Positions 45,765 to 55,427 of a stretch of DNA of 64,000 nucleotides are shown here, one piece after another. The stretch covers positions 1-64,000 of the forward strand of contig JAPLSA010000001.1 of the NCBI GenBank assembly GCA_026398815.1, given 5' to 3'. The stretch comes from Gammaproteobacteria bacterium (GTDB taxonomy: Bacteria; Pseudomonadota; Gammaproteobacteria; Nevskiales; Nevskiaceae). Below the pieces are notes generated by a model that worked only from the letters and a program-made list of their open reading frames with translations, made no database searches and was not told the origin of the DNA. The position numbers and the translations under genes were made by a program. Every line of letters starts with the position of its first letter. Position 1 is the stretch's first letter.

Positions 45765-47218
45765 GCACCGAGATCCTGGTCAACATCGGCCCGCAGGAAA
45801 CCCGCGTGGCGCTGGTCGAAGGCGGCGCGACGCAGGAGATCTACGTGCAGCGCGCCCAGCGCCACGGCCTGGTCGGCAACATCTACAAGGGCACGGTGGT
45901 GCGCGTGCTGCCCGGCATGCAGGCGGCGTTCGTCGACCTCAGCCTCGATCGCACCGCCTTCCTGCACGTGGCCGACATGGTCGGCGCCGACCAGAACGGC
46001 GCGCCGCTGCCGCCGGTGGAGCGGCTGCTGCACGAAGGCAAGGAAGTGCTGGTGCAGATCCTCAAGGACCCGATGGGCACCAAGGGCGCGCGGCTGACCA
46101 CCCTGCTGTCGATTCCGTCGCGCTATCTGGTGCTGATGCCGTTCGAGAAGCACGTCGGCGTGTCGGCGCGCATCGAGGATGATCACGAACGCGTGCGGCT
46201 GAAGGGCATTCTCGAAAAGATCGTGCCGGAGCTGTCGCCGAACTGGGGCGTGATCGCCCGCACGGCGGCCGAAGGCGCCGACGAGGAATCGCTGCGCGCC
46301 GATCTTGCCTTCCTGACCCGACTCTGGGTCAGCGTCGACCAGCAGACCGCGTTCGCCAAGCCCGGCCACCTGGTGCACGGCGACCTGCCGCTGTCGATGC
46401 GCGTGCTGCGCGACCTGCTCGGCACCCAGGTCGAGCGGATCCGCATCGACAACGCCGAGGAAGCGCGCCGCGTGCAGCAGTTCGCCAAGGTCTTCGTGCC
46501 GCAGGCGGCGGCGCGCATCGAGGCCTACAACGGCCATGCGCCGATCTTCGACCTGTACGGCGTCGAGGACGAATTGAACCGGGCGCTGGAGCGCAAGGTC
46601 GATCTGAAGTCGGGCGGTCATCTGGTGATCGACCAGACCGAGGCCATGACCACCATCGACGTCAACACCGGCGCCTTCACCGGCCATCGCAATCTCGAGG
46701 AAACCATCCTCAAGACCAACCTCGAGGCGGCCGGCGCGATTGCCCGCCAGCTGCGCCTGCGCAACCTCGGCGGCATCATCATCATCGACTTCATCGACAT
46801 GAAGCTCGAGGAACACCGCACCCAGGTCCTGCGCACGCTGGAAAAGGAAATCGCCCGCGATTCGGCGCGCACCCACATCTATCCGTTCAGCCCGCTCGGG
46901 CTGGTCGAGATGACCCGCAAGCGCACCCGCGAAAGCCTCGGCCACATCCTCTGCGAGCCGTGCCCGACCTGCGAAGGCCGCGGCGTGGTGAAGACCGTCG
47001 AGACGCTGTGCCACGAGATCGCCCGCGAAGTGCAGCGCGCCGCCCGCATGTACGAGCCGAAAGCGTTCCTGGTGCTGGCCGCGCCGAAAGTCATCGAGCG
47101 GCTGCAGGAAGAGCAGAGCGGCGGCCTGGCCGAACTGGAGGCCAGCCTGAAGCGGCCGATCAAGCTGCAGGCCGAATCGCACTACGGTCAGGAAACCTTC
47201 GACGTGGTGCCGGTGTGA
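45761..47218 (+). CDS. rng: Ribonuclease G
   Basis: Endoribonuclease of the RNase E/G family (485 aa) acting in 16S rRNA 5'-end maturation and mRNA turnover. It starts MSTEILVNIGPQETRVALVEGG, has the S1 RNA-binding domain (GNIYKGTVVRVLPGMQAAFVDL), catalytic aspartates in TIDVNTGAF and IIDFIDM, and the Zn-link cysteines in CEPCPTCEGRG. No RNase E-like long C-terminal tail is present. The maf-rng pair is widely conserved. Confidence 0.95.
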   Translation: MSTEILVNIGPQETRVALVEGGATQEIYVQRAQRHGLVGNIYKGTVVRVLPGMQAAFVDLSLDRTAFLHVADMVGADQNGAPLPPVERLLHEGKEVLVQILKDPMGTKGARLTTLLSIPSRYLVLMPFEKHVGVSARIEDDHERVRLKGILEKIVPELSPNWGVIARTAAEGADEESLRADLAFLTRLWVSVDQQTAFAKPGHLVHGDLPLSMRVLRDLLGTQVERIRIDNAEEARRVQQFAKVFVPQAAARIEAYNGHAPIFDLYGVEDELNRALERKVDLKSGGHLVIDQTEAMTTIDVNTGAFTGHRNLEETILKTNLEAAGAIARQLRLRNLGGIIIIDFIDMKLEEHRTQVLRTLEKEIARDSARTHIYPFSPLGLVEMTRKRTRESLGHILCEPCPTCEGRGVVKTVETLCHEIAREVQRAARMYEPKAFLVLAAPKVIERLQEEQSGGLAELEASLKRPIKLQAESHYGQETFDVVPV

Positions 47219-47246
47219 GCCGACGCGCCCCGGGTGCCGGCGACGC

Positions 47247-50200
47247 GTGAAGCGGACGCGCAAGCGCTGGTGGACGCGACTGATCACGCTGCTGGCGGTG
47301 CTGACCGTCGCCGCAGCCTCGATCAGCGCCGTCTTCACCGTGCTGGTGGACGCCGTGCCCGGCTACCGCTTCGATCTGCAGGACGCCATCGGCCGCGCGG
47401 TCGGACACCCGGTGCGGATCGGCGCGATGGCGCTGACCTGGCGCGGGCCGAGGCCGACGCTGGACCTGCGCGACATCGCCCTGCTCGATGATCACGGCGG
47501 TGCGCTGCTCGACCTGCGCCGGCTGCGCCTGGGCCTGAGCCCGACCCGGCTGATCACCGGCCCGCGCACGCCGGACCGGATCGAGATCGACGGCCTGCAG
47601 CTGGCGGCGCGCGTCGACGCCGATGGCCGGCTGCAGATCGACGGCATCGACCTCGACCGCACCGGCGACCGCTCGCTGGCCGACGAACTGGCCCGCTTCG
47701 CCGAACTGCGCCTGCACGACGCCCGCCTGAACCTGCGCGACAGCCGTCTCGGCGACACCGCGCCGCTGGCCTTCCGGCTCGAACACGCCCGCCTGCGCCA
47801 CGGCCGGGCCGGCTACCGGATCGAAGCCCAGCTGCTGCCGCCGGAGACGCTGGCGCGCCGGCTGCGTTTCAGCGCCCAGCTCGAAGGCAGCCTCGCCGAG
47901 CGCGACAGCCTGCATGGCCAGTGGGCGCTCGATGTCGAGGATTTCGCCGGCTGGCCGTGGCTTGCCGCCCGGTTCAAGCCCGGCGCGGTGCTGGCGCTGG
48001 ACGACGTGCAGCTGAAGGCCAGCGGTGCCATCGATGCCGGCCGTCCGGCTGCCACCCAGCTGAACCTGCACAGCGGCGCGCTGGCGGCGCGGATCGGCAT
48101 GCAGCCGCTGGCGGCGCTGCGCGCGGTCACGCTCGAGGCCACGCTGACGCCGCTCGACGGCGGCTGGCAGCTGGCGGTTCCCCGCGCCTCGATCACCGGT
48201 CCGCGCGGCCCCTGGGCGCTCGATGGCCTCAGCGTCCAGCAGGCCGCAGACGGCAGCCGCACGGTGATCGCGCCGCAGTTGCGGCTCGACGATCTGGCGC
48301 CGTGGCTGGGTCTGCTGGCCGAGCTGCCGGCCAACCGCGCGCGGCTCGCCGACCTGCGCGGCGATCTGCAGGCGCTGCGCCTGAGCCACGCTGCGCCAGC
48401 ACCCGATGACGGGCTGGCGGCGCTGTCGGTGCAGGCGCGGCTGCTCGGCGTTGGCCTCGACAGCGATGCGCAGCAGCCCGGCTTCGCCGGCCTCGACGGC
48501 GAGCTGCAGGCCAGCGCCGACGGCGGCGTCGTCCGGCTGGCTGGCACGCCGCTGCAGCTGCACCTGCCGAAAGCCTTCGAGCAGCCGCTGCCGCTCGATG
48601 AAGTGCGTGGCGATCTGCACTGGACGCGCAGCGGCGACGACTGGCGCATCGATGCGCCGTCGCTGGCGCTGCGCATCGGCAGCAGCAGCGCCGACGGCCT
48701 GCTGCAGCTGACGCTGCATCCGGCCGGACAGGTGCCGGACCTGAAGCTCGACCTTGGGCTTAAGTCCGATGCGGTCGCCGCGCTGAAGCCGTACATGCCG
48801 CTCAACTGGGCGCCGAACAGCCGCGCCTGGCTGGAGCGGGCGATCCAGCAGGCACGCGTCACCGGCGGGCGTCTGCTGATCGACGCGCCGCTGACGCCGC
48901 GCGATGCCGACAACCGCCCGACCATCCCGTGGCGGCTGACGCTCGATGTCGACGACGCGGTGCTGGCCTTCGCGCCGGACTGGCCGGCCGCTGAAGGCAT
49001 CGCCGCGCAGCTGGTGTTCCACGACCACGGCCTCGACATCTTTGGCCGGCAGGGCCGGATCAGCGGCCTCGCAGCCCGCCGGCTGGAAGCGCGGATCGCC
49101 GATTTCTCGGCTGCCGAACTGGTGCTGTCGGCCGATATCGCCGGCGACGCCAGCCAGCTCTACCGGCTGTTTCGCGAGTCGCCGCTGAAAGCCCGGCTCG
49201 GCGGGCTGATCGGCCGCACCGAGGCCAGCGGCCCGGTACGCGGCGACCTGCGGCTGCGGATGCCGCTGAACCTGCCGCAGCCGCCGGTCGATGCCAGCGG
49301 CAGCCTGCAGGTCGATGGCGTGACCCTGGCGGTGCGCGGCATGGCCGAGCCGCTGCGCGAGGTGCGCGGCGAGCTGGTTTACGGCAAGTCGATCGCCGCC
49401 GAGGCGATCAGCGCACGGCTCTACGACACCGCGCTGGCCGCGCGCATCGCCGCCGAGCCGGGCAGCAGCGAGCCGGTGCTGAGCGGCGACTTCAGTCTGC
49501 AGCCGGGCCGCGACGACGGCCTGTCGGCGGTCTATGTGCCGGCCTGGCTGCGCGCCGGGCTCAGCGGCAGCACCGAGGCGCGGCTGCGGCTGCCGCTGGG
49601 AGGACCGGAAGCCGGCCGGCTGAGCCTGACCAGCGATCTGCAGGGCGTCACGTCCAGCCTGCCGGTGCCGCTGGCCAAGACCGCCGGCTCGGCGCTGCCG
49701 CTGCGGCTGGGTCTGTCCGGCGATGGCGGCAGCACGCACCTGCAGGTGGCGGTGGCCGACAAGCTGAAAGTCGGCATCCGCTTCGCCGAAGGCGGCGAGG
49801 GCGGCAGCGGGCCGATTCGCGGCGTCGAGGCGCTGTTCGGCGCGGCGCTGCCGGAACCGCGCGCCGATGCCGACGGCCTGGTCGTCGGCGGCACGCCGGA
49901 ACTGCTCGACCTGTCGGGCTGGCTCGGCGTGCTGTCGGCCGCGGGCGGCGATCGGCCGGGCGGGGCGGCCGCAGCGCCCGCGCTGCCGCTGGTGCGCGCC
50001 GATGTCAGCGCCGCCCGCACCAGCCTGCGCCGCTGGCAGTTCGGACCGATGCGGCTGCTGGCGCTGCCCGCAGCGGCGTCCGGCGGCGGCATTCGCGTGC
50101 GCACCGAGGGTGCTGCGACCGGCACCGTCGACTGGCAACCCGACGACGACGGCGGCCGGGTGGTGGCGCGCTTCGAGCGGCTGGCGATCGAGGCGCTGCC

Positions 50201-51125
50201 GCCGCTGCCGCCATCGGAAGCCGGTGTGGCGCCGCCGGATTCGCCGTTCGATCCGACCCGCGCGCCGGTGTTCGACGTCGATGCCCAGCAGCTCAGCCTG
50301 GGCGACGTCGCGCTCGGTCACCTGCAGGTGGCGACCGCGCGCATCGCCGATGGCCAGCGCATCGACCGGCTGGCGCTGGACGGCGGCCGGCTGGCCGGCA
50401 GCGCGCACGGCAACTGGCTGCGCCGGGAGTCGGCGTCGAGCGCGGCGCTGGATTTCGATCTGCGCGCCGATGCCATCGGCGACGTGCTGCGGGTGTTCGG
50501 CTACACGCCGAACCTCACGGCCGAGGACGCCCACTTCATCGGCAACGTGGTCTGGCCACGGGTGCCGGCCGGGCTGGAGCTGTCGCAGGCGACCGGCGAC
50601 ATCGCCATCCACCTCAAGCGCGGCGCGCTGAAGGCGGTGGAGCCGGGTGCCGGCCGGGTGCTGGGCCTCGTCAACCTGTACGCGCTGCCGCGCCGGCTGC
50701 TGTTCGATTTCAAGGACGTGGTCGATGACGGCCTCGGCTTCGACACGCTCAAGGGCCGCTTCGCGCTGGCCGATGGCAATGCGGTGACCGACGATCTCGA
50801 CATCAAGAGCCCGTCGCTGAAGATCGAGATGCGCGGCCGCATCGGCCTGGCGGCGCGCGACTACGACCAGAAGGTCACCGTGATCCCGGACATCTCGACC
50901 GGCGTCACGGTCGGCGCGACCCTGCTCGGCGGGCCGATCGCCGGTGGCATCCTGCTGGTTGCCCAGCAGCTGTTCGACAAGCCGTTCAACCAGCTCGGCA
51001 GCTTCAGCTACCGTGTCACCGGCAGCTGGGACGACCCGACCGTGCTGCAGGGCAGCGCCGAGAGCCCGCCGCCGCCCAACCCCGCCAGCAGGACCCTCGA
51101 CACCGTGGATGCACGCAATGGCTGA
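47247..51125 (+). CDS. yhdP: YhdP-family AsmA-like envelope protein
   Basis: A very large envelope protein (1292 aa) with one N-terminal membrane anchor (LITLLAVLTVAAASISAVF) followed by a long periplasmic part. YhdP and its AsmA-like relatives act in carrying phospholipids from inner to outer membrane. The end contains the AsmA-like conserved stretch (ADAIGDVLRVFGYTPNL, LFDFKDVVDDGLGFDTLKGRFALADG) and a final GSWDDPTV. The GTG start is 26 bases after the rng stop. It overlaps the nitrilase gene by 8 bases. Confidence 0.9.
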   Translation: MKRTRKRWWTRLITLLAVLTVAAASISAVFTVLVDAVPGYRFDLQDAIGRAVGHPVRIGAMALTWRGPRPTLDLRDIALLDDHGGALLDLRRLRLGLSPTRLITGPRTPDRIEIDGLQLAARVDADGRLQIDGIDLDRTGDRSLADELARFAELRLHDARLNLRDSRLGDTAPLAFRLEHARLRHGRAGYRIEAQLLPPETLARRLRFSAQLEGSLAERDSLHGQWALDVEDFAGWPWLAARFKPGAVLALDDVQLKASGAIDAGRPAATQLNLHSGALAARIGMQPLAALRAVTLEATLTPLDGGWQLAVPRASITGPRGPWALDGLSVQQAADGSRTVIAPQLRLDDLAPWLGLLAELPANRARLADLRGDLQALRLSHAAPAPDDGLAALSVQARLLGVGLDSDAQQPGFAGLDGELQASADGGVVRLAGTPLQLHLPKAFEQPLPLDEVRGDLHWTRSGDDWRIDAPSLALRIGSSSADGLLQLTLHPAGQVPDLKLDLGLKSDAVAALKPYMPLNWAPNSRAWLERAIQQARVTGGRLLIDAPLTPRDADNRPTIPWRLTLDVDDAVLAFAPDWPAAEGIAAQLVFHDHGLDIFGRQGRISGLAARRLEARIADFSAAELVLSADIAGDASQLYRLFRESPLKARLGGLIGRTEASGPVRGDLRLRMPLNLPQPPVDASGSLQVDGVTLAVRGMAEPLREVRGELVYGKSIAAEAISARLYDTALAARIAAEPGSSEPVLSGDFSLQPGRDDGLSAVYVPAWLRAGLSGSTEARLRLPLGGPEAGRLSLTSDLQGVTSSLPVPLAKTAGSALPLRLGLSGDGGSTHLQVAVADKLKVGIRFAEGGEGGSGPIRGVEALFGAALPEPRADADGLVVGGTPELLDLSGWLGVLSAAGGDRPGGAAAAPALPLVRADVSAARTSLRRWQFGPMRLLALPAAASGGGIRVRTEGAATGTVDWQPDDDGGRVVARFERLAIEALPPLPPSEAGVAPPDSPFDPTRAPVFDVDAQQLSLGDVALGHLQVATARIADGQRIDRLALDGGRLAGSAHGNWLRRESASSAALDFDLRADAIGDVLRVFGYTPNLTAEDAHFIGNVVWPRVPAGLELSQATGDIAIHLKRGALKAVEPGAGRVLGLVNLYALPRRLLFDFKDVVDDGLGFDTLKGRFALADGNAVTDDLDIKSPSLKIEMRGRIGLAARDYDQKVTVIPDISTGVTVGATLLGGPIAGGILLVAQQLFDKPFNQLGSFSYRVTGSWDDPTVLQGSAESPPPPNPASRTLDTVDARNG

Positions 51126-51954
51126 GCCGGCGCTGATCAGCGCGATCCAGATGAATTCCACCGCCGACGTCGCCGCCAACCTGGCGACTGCCGGCCGCCT
51201 GCTGGCCGAGGCCCGCGCGGCCGGCGCGGTGCTGGCGGCGCTGCCGGAGAACTTCGCGATCATGGGCGCCCGCGACACCGACAAGCTGGCGCACGCCGAG
51301 CCGTACGGGCACGGGCCGATCCAGGACTGGCTGGCCGCGACCGCGCAGCGGCTCGGGCTGTGGATCGTCGCCGGCACCGTGCCGGTGGCGGTCGACGGCG
51401 ATCCGGGCCGGGTCTGGGCGGCGAGCCTGGTATTCGATGCCGACGGCCGGCAGCGCGCCCGCTACGACAAGATCCATCTGTTCGACGTCGATGTGCCGAG
51501 CGCCAGCGGCGAGCGCTATCGGGAGTCGCGCACCATCGCCCACGGCGATCCGTCCGGCTTCGCGGTGGTCGACACGCCAGCCGGCCGGCTCGGCCTGTCG
51601 GTCTGCTACGACCTGCGCTTCCCGGAGCTGTACCGGCAGCTGGCGGGCATGGGCGCGGAAATCCTCTGCGTGCCGGCGGCGTTCACCGCCAGGACCGGCG
51701 AGGCGCACTGGGAAATCCTGCTGCGCGCCCGGGCGATCGAGAACCAGTGCTATGTGATCGCGCCGGGCGAAACCGGCAGCCACGCCGGCGGCCGCCAGAC
51801 CTGGGGCCATTCGCTGATCGTCGGCCCCTGGGGCGAGCTGCTGGCCTGTCGCGAGGCCGGCGAAGGGCTGGCCACCGCCGCCGTCGACCTGACCGCGCTG
51901 CAGGCGCTGCGCGCCAGCTTCCCGAACCTGTCGCAGCGGCGCATCGGCGTCTGA
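51118..51954 (+). CDS. Carbon-nitrogen hydrolase (deaminated glutathione amidase-like)
   Basis: This 278-aa nitrilase-superfamily enzyme has the catalytic triad visible: Glu44 (LPENF), Lys118 (RYDKIHLFD) and Cys163 ([10 protein letters not shown]). Sequence around these matches Nit1/Nit2-type amidases ([30 protein letters not shown]), so repair of deaminated glutathione is the likely role. Starts inside the yhdP end and is followed by tldD after 71 bases. The order rng-yhdP-nitrilase-tldD is common in gammaproteobacteria. Confidence 0.88.
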   Translation: MAEPALISAIQMNSTADVAANLATAGRLLAEARAAGAVLAALPENFAIMGARDTDKLAHAEPYGHGPIQDWLAATAQRLGLWIVAGTVPVAVDGDPGRVWAASLVFDADGRQRARYDKIHLFDVDVPSASGERYRESRTIAHGDPSGFAVVDTPAGRLGLSVCYDLRFPELYRQLAGMGAEILCVPAAFTARTGEAHWEILLRARAIENQCYVIAPGETGSHAGGRQTWGHSLIVGPWGELLACREAGEGLATAAVDLTALQALRASFPNLSQRRIGV

Positions 51955-52025
51955 GCGCCCGCCGCGCCCGCCCGCCGATCGTCGTCCGCGTTCACACTGC
52001 ACCCCTTTCCTTTTCGTCTGCCGAC

Positions 52026-53468
52026 ATGACCACCGCTCTCGATCTTGCTTCCGCCACCCTGCTGGCACCCGCCGCGCTCGACGAAGGCGCGATCCAGCGC
52101 GTGCTGTCCGGCCTGATGAAGCCGGGCATCGACGCCGCCGACCTGTACTTCCAGAACTCGGTGTCGGAGTCGTGGTTCTTCGAGGACGGCATCGTCAAGT
52201 CCGGCGCCAGCCACACCGAGCAGGGCGTCGGCGTGCGCGCGATCGGCGGCGAGAAGACCGGCTTCGCCTATTCCGATGAACTGAGCCTGCCGGCGCTGGT
52301 CGATGCCTCGGGCGCGGCGACGGCGATCGTCCGCCACGGCCAGACCGGCTCGCTCGGCAATGTCGTCCCGGCCTCGCGCCCGGCGCTGTACCCGGCGGCG
52401 AGCCCGCTCGACAGCTGGCCGACCGAGCAGAAGCTCGCGCTGCTGAAGCGCGCCGACGCGGCGGCCCGGGCGATCGACCCACGCATCACCCAGGTGATGG
52501 TGTCGCTGGCCGCGACCCACGACATCGTGCTGGTCGCCGCCGCCGATGGCACCCTGGCGGCCGATGTGCGGCCGCTGGTGCGGATGAACGTCACGGTGAT
52601 CGCCGAACACCAGGGCCGCCGCGAACAGGCCGGCGGCGGCGGCGGCGGACGCGGCAGCTACGGCGATTTCTTCGGCGGCGACGCTGCCGAGCGCTACGCC
52701 GCCGAAGCCGTGCGCCAGGCGCTGATGCTGCTGGAAGCCGGCCCGGCGCCGGCCGGCGCGATGACCGTGGTGCTCGGCGCCGGCTGGCCCGGCATCCTGC
52801 TGCACGAAGCGGTCGGCCACGGGCTGGAAGGCGACTTCAACCGCAAGGGCACCTCGGCGTATTCGAACCGCATCGGCCAGAAGGTGGCGAGCCCGCTGTG
52901 CACCATCGTCGATGACGGCACGCTTCCCGGCCGCCGCGGCAGCCTGACGCTCGACGACGAAGGCACGCCGACGCAGTGCACGACCCTGATCGAGAACGGC
53001 ATCCTGCGCGGCTACCTGCAAGACAAGCTCAACGCCCGGCTGATGGGCATGGCGCCGACCGGCAACGGCCGCCGCGAATCGTTTTCGCACCTGCCGATGC
53101 CGCGCATGACCAACACCTACATGCTGCCCGGCCAGAGCGACCCGGCCGAGATCATCGCCTCGGTGAAGAAGGGCCTGTACGCAGTCAATTTCGCCGGCGG
53201 CCAGGTCGACATCACCAACGGCAACTTCAGCTTCTCGGCCAGCGAGGCCTACCTGATCGAGGACGGCAAGGTGACCCGGCCGGTGAAGGGCGCAACCCTG
53301 ATCGGCAATGGCCCGGAAGCGATGAGCCGGGTGTCGATGGTCGGCAACGACTTGAAGCTCGACACCGGCGTCGGCACCTGCGGCAAGGACGGCCAGAGCG
53401 TGCCGGTCGGCGTCGGCCAGCCGACGCTGAAGCTCGACAACATGACCGTCGGCGGCACCCAGGCCTGA
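52026..53468 (+). CDS. tldD: Metalloprotease TldD
   Basis: Heterodimeric TldD/TldE protease subunit (480 aa) that degrades unfolded peptides and matures microcin B17 or CcdA in E. coli. The zinc site HExxxH lies at His260-Glu261 and His265 ([18 protein letters not shown]). It ends with the family [22 protein letters not shown] 52026 follows a 71-base gap. The partner gene tldE/pmbA is not nearby and must be elsewhere. Confidence 0.95.
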   Translation: MTTALDLASATLLAPAALDEGAIQRVLSGLMKPGIDAADLYFQNSVSESWFFEDGIVKSGASHTEQGVGVRAIGGEKTGFAYSDELSLPALVDASGAATAIVRHGQTGSLGNVVPASRPALYPAASPLDSWPTEQKLALLKRADAAARAIDPRITQVMVSLAATHDIVLVAAADGTLAADVRPLVRMNVTVIAEHQGRREQAGGGGGGRGSYGDFFGGDAAERYAAEAVRQALMLLEAGPAPAGAMTVVLGAGWPGILLHEAVGHGLEGDFNRKGTSAYSNRIGQKVASPLCTIVDDGTLPGRRGSLTLDDEGTPTQCTTLIENGILRGYLQDKLNARLMGMAPTGNGRRESFSHLPMPRMTNTYMLPGQSDPAEIIASVKKGLYAVNFAGGQVDITNGNFSFSASEAYLIEDGKVTRPVKGATLIGNGPEAMSRVSMVGNDLKLDTGVGTCGKDGQSVPVGVGQPTLKLDNMTVGGTQA

Positions 53469-53478
53469 GGTCCGCGCG

Positions 53479-53832
53479 ATGAAACCAACCCCTTCCGCCA
53501 CCGGCCCGGTCGCCGGCCGTCGCAAGGTCACGCGCAGCGCCGACAACGGCAGCGCGCCGGCCGGCGCCGGCCGCGGCATCGTCGTGCGGCTGAGCCGCAT
53601 CGGCGTCGTGCAGGTGATCCGCCTGCCGGCCGAACTGCGCTTCGAGGCCGAATCGGTGCGCCTGATCCGCGACGGCGACCGGCTGATCGTCGAGCCGGTC
53701 GGCAAGGCCGAGGCCGCCACGCCGCTGCCGTTCGCGACACCGGCGCCGGACAGCGGCCCGCGGCCGCGCCGCCGGGCGCCCGATGCCGATGCCCGCGTGC
53801 CCGGCCCGGTCGGCCCGAAGATCGGCCGCTGA
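53479..53832 (+). CDS. Small AbrB/VapB-like DNA-binding protein
   Basis: This 117-aa protein has a central stretch VVQVIRLPAELRFEAESVRLIRDGDRLIVEPV of the SpoVT/AbrB swapped-hairpin type found in VapB antitoxins (pattern: QxxRLPxxxRF...V...DGDxLIxEP). The flanks are low-complexity and rich in Arg, Ala and Pro. No VapC-like PIN toxin is beside it, so it is either an orphan or a regulator. The start lies 10 bases after tldD, suggesting co-transcription. Confidence 0.6.
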   Translation: MKPTPSATGPVAGRRKVTRSADNGSAPAGAGRGIVVRLSRIGVVQVIRLPAELRFEAESVRLIRDGDRLIVEPVGKAEAATPLPFATPAPDSGPRPRRRAPDADARVPGPVGPKIGR

Positions 53833-53860
53833 CATTTCTGACCGCCTCCCACGACCCCGA

Positions 53861-54436
53861 ATGAAAAGACCCCTTGGCCGCCTGCGCATCATCGGCGGCG
53901 AATTCCGCAGCCGCCTGATCGACTTCGATGCCGACGCCGGCGTGCGCCCGACGCCGGACCGCGTCCGCCAGACCGTGTTCGACTGGCTCAACCCGATGAT
54001 CGACGGCAGCGCCGTGCTCGACCTGTTCGCCGGCAGCGGCGCGCTCGGGCTGGAAGCGTTGTCGCGCGGCGCGGCGCAGGCCAGCTTCGTCGAGACCGGC
54101 GCCCGGCAGGCCGACGACATCCGCGCCGCGATCGGCAAGCTGGGGGTCGCGACGCGCGCCGAGGTGCTGCGCGGCGACGGCATCAGCTTTCTGCGCGGCA
54201 CCGCCAGCCGCTACGAGATCGTGTTCGTCGATCCGCCGTACGACTCGCCGCTGCTGGCCGCCACGCTCGCCAGCCTGCCGCCGGTGCTGAAGGCGCTGAA
54301 CCGCATCTACCTCGAATGGCCGAAGGGCCAGCCGCCGCAGCTGCCAGCCGGCTACACGGTGCTCAAGGAAAAGGCGGCCGGGCAGGTAAGCTACGGGCTG
54401 ATCACGTACGCGCCACCGGGAGATCTGCCGCCGTGA
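53861..54436 (+). CDS. rsmD: 16S rRNA (guanine966-N2)-methyltransferase
   Basis: Methylates G966 of 16S rRNA (191 aa). It starts MKRPLGRLRIIGGEFRSRLI, has VRPTPDRVRQTVFDWL, the AdoMet-binding DLFAGSGALGLEALSRGA and the catalytic VDPPYDSP. ATG 53861 gives the family length; upstream in-frame sequence overlaps the AbrB-like gene. The stop overlaps coaD by GTGA, the usual rsmD-coaD arrangement. Confidence 0.94.
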   Translation: MKRPLGRLRIIGGEFRSRLIDFDADAGVRPTPDRVRQTVFDWLNPMIDGSAVLDLFAGSGALGLEALSRGAAQASFVETGARQADDIRAAIGKLGVATRAEVLRGDGISFLRGTASRYEIVFVDPPYDSPLLAATLASLPPVLKALNRIYLEWPKGQPPQLPAGYTVLKEKAAGQVSYGLITYAPPGDLPP

Positions 54437-54924
54437 GTGTCATCGCCGCCTATTCGGGCACCTTCGATCCGATCACCCTCGGCCACAACGACATCATCCA
54501 CCGCGCTGCGCGGATGTTTCCGAAGCTGATCGTCGCGGTCGGCTCGAACATCGCCAAGAACCCCAAGTTCTCGCTGGAAGAGCGCTGCGACCTGATCCGC
54601 GCGGCGGTCACCGACCTGCCGAACGTCGAGGTCGTCGGCTTCAACGGGCTGGTCGTCGACTTCGCCAAGGAACACGGCGTGACGGTGCTGGTGCGCGGAG
54701 TCCGCAATGTCGGCGACGTCGAGTACGAGAAGCAGATGGCGGTGATGAACCGCGACCTGTACCCGACGCTCGACACCGTGCTGCTTGCGCCGAGCCCGGA
54801 GTACGCCCACCTGTCGTCGAGCCTGGTGCGGGAGCTCACCGGCCTGGGTGCGCCGGTCAAGAAGCTGGTACCGAAGGCGGTGATTCCGGCGCTGCTGGCG
54901 CGCTTCGGCCGCAAGCTGCGCTGA
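54433..54924 (+). CDS. coaD: Phosphopantetheine adenylyltransferase
   Basis: Fourth step of coenzyme A synthesis, making dephospho-CoA (163 aa). Motifs: AYSGTFDPITLGHNDII with the nucleotidyltransferase H-x-x-H-like loop, VLVRGVRNVGDVEYEKQMA, and HLSSSLVRELTGLG. It uses a GTG start overlapping the rsmD stop. Confidence 0.96.
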   Translation: MSVIAAYSGTFDPITLGHNDIIHRAARMFPKLIVAVGSNIAKNPKFSLEERCDLIRAAVTDLPNVEVVGFNGLVVDFAKEHGVTVLVRGVRNVGDVEYEKQMAVMNRDLYPTLDTVLLAPSPEYAHLSSSLVRELTGLGAPVKKLVPKAVIPALLARFGRKLR

Positions 54925-54932
54925 CCGTCGGC

Positions 54933-55427
54933 ATGAGCGGCGAGCGCGCGGCGGTGGATCTTCGCGAGCGCCTGCTGGCGCTGATCGGCCTGCAGCAGCC
55001 GGCGGCCAGCGCCGGCCCGCTGGCCGATGCGCTGCTCGCGCGGTGGCAGCGCGAAGCGCCGGCCGGCGAGCCTTTCGATGCGGCGATCGCCCGGCTGCAG
55101 CAGCTGACCCGGCAGCAGCTCGGTCCACTGGCCGAGACGGCGGCCGATGCGGCGTCCCCGGTGACGATCGAACCCGATGCCGCCACCCGCAAGGCGCTGC
55201 GCGCCTGCTTCGCCACGCTCGGCACCGATGCCGCGAAGCTGATCCTGGGCTACTACGAGTTCGGCGGCGATGGCGGCGGGCCGGCCGCGCGGCAGCGCCG
55301 ACGCCAGCAGCTGGCGACGCGGCTCGGGGTCACGCCGGAAGCCTTGCGTGACCGGGCGCTGGCGGCTCGCGCCGGGCTTGAGGCCGGCGTCCGCGCCCGC
55401 TGCGCCGATGACGGTGCCGGCGCATGA
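54933..55427 (+). CDS. Sigma region 4-like protein of unknown function
   Basis: This 164-aa protein starts 8 bases after coaD. Its C-terminal part (ALRACFATLGTDAAKLILGYYEF, then RQQLATRLGVTPEALRDRALAARAGLEAGV) resembles sigma-70 region 4, the -35-binding helix-turn-helix. The N-terminus is helical and Ala-rich, and the region 2 needed for a full sigma factor is not evident. It overlaps the following membrane protein gene by four bases (ATGA). Sigma-like plus membrane-bound partner is a layout of ECF sigma/anti-sigma pairs, but the assignment is an inference. Confidence 0.55.
   Translation: MSGERAAVDLRERLLALIGLQQPAASAGPLADALLARWQREAPAGEPFDAAIARLQQLTRQQLGPLAETAADAASPVTIEPDAATRKALRACFATLGTDAAKLILGYYEFGGDGGGPAARQRRRQQLATRLGVTPEALRDRALAARAGLEAGVRARCADDGAGA

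Noticed and set aside
47160-51377. A 1405-aa open frame on the minus strand
   Set aside because: It is the antisense shadow of yhdP in GC-rich DNA, with composition-biased Arg/Ala/Gln sequence and no recognisable domain.
51750-53852. A 700-aa open frame on the minus strand
   Set aside because: It is antisense to tldD, which has the zinc-binding motif and family ends.
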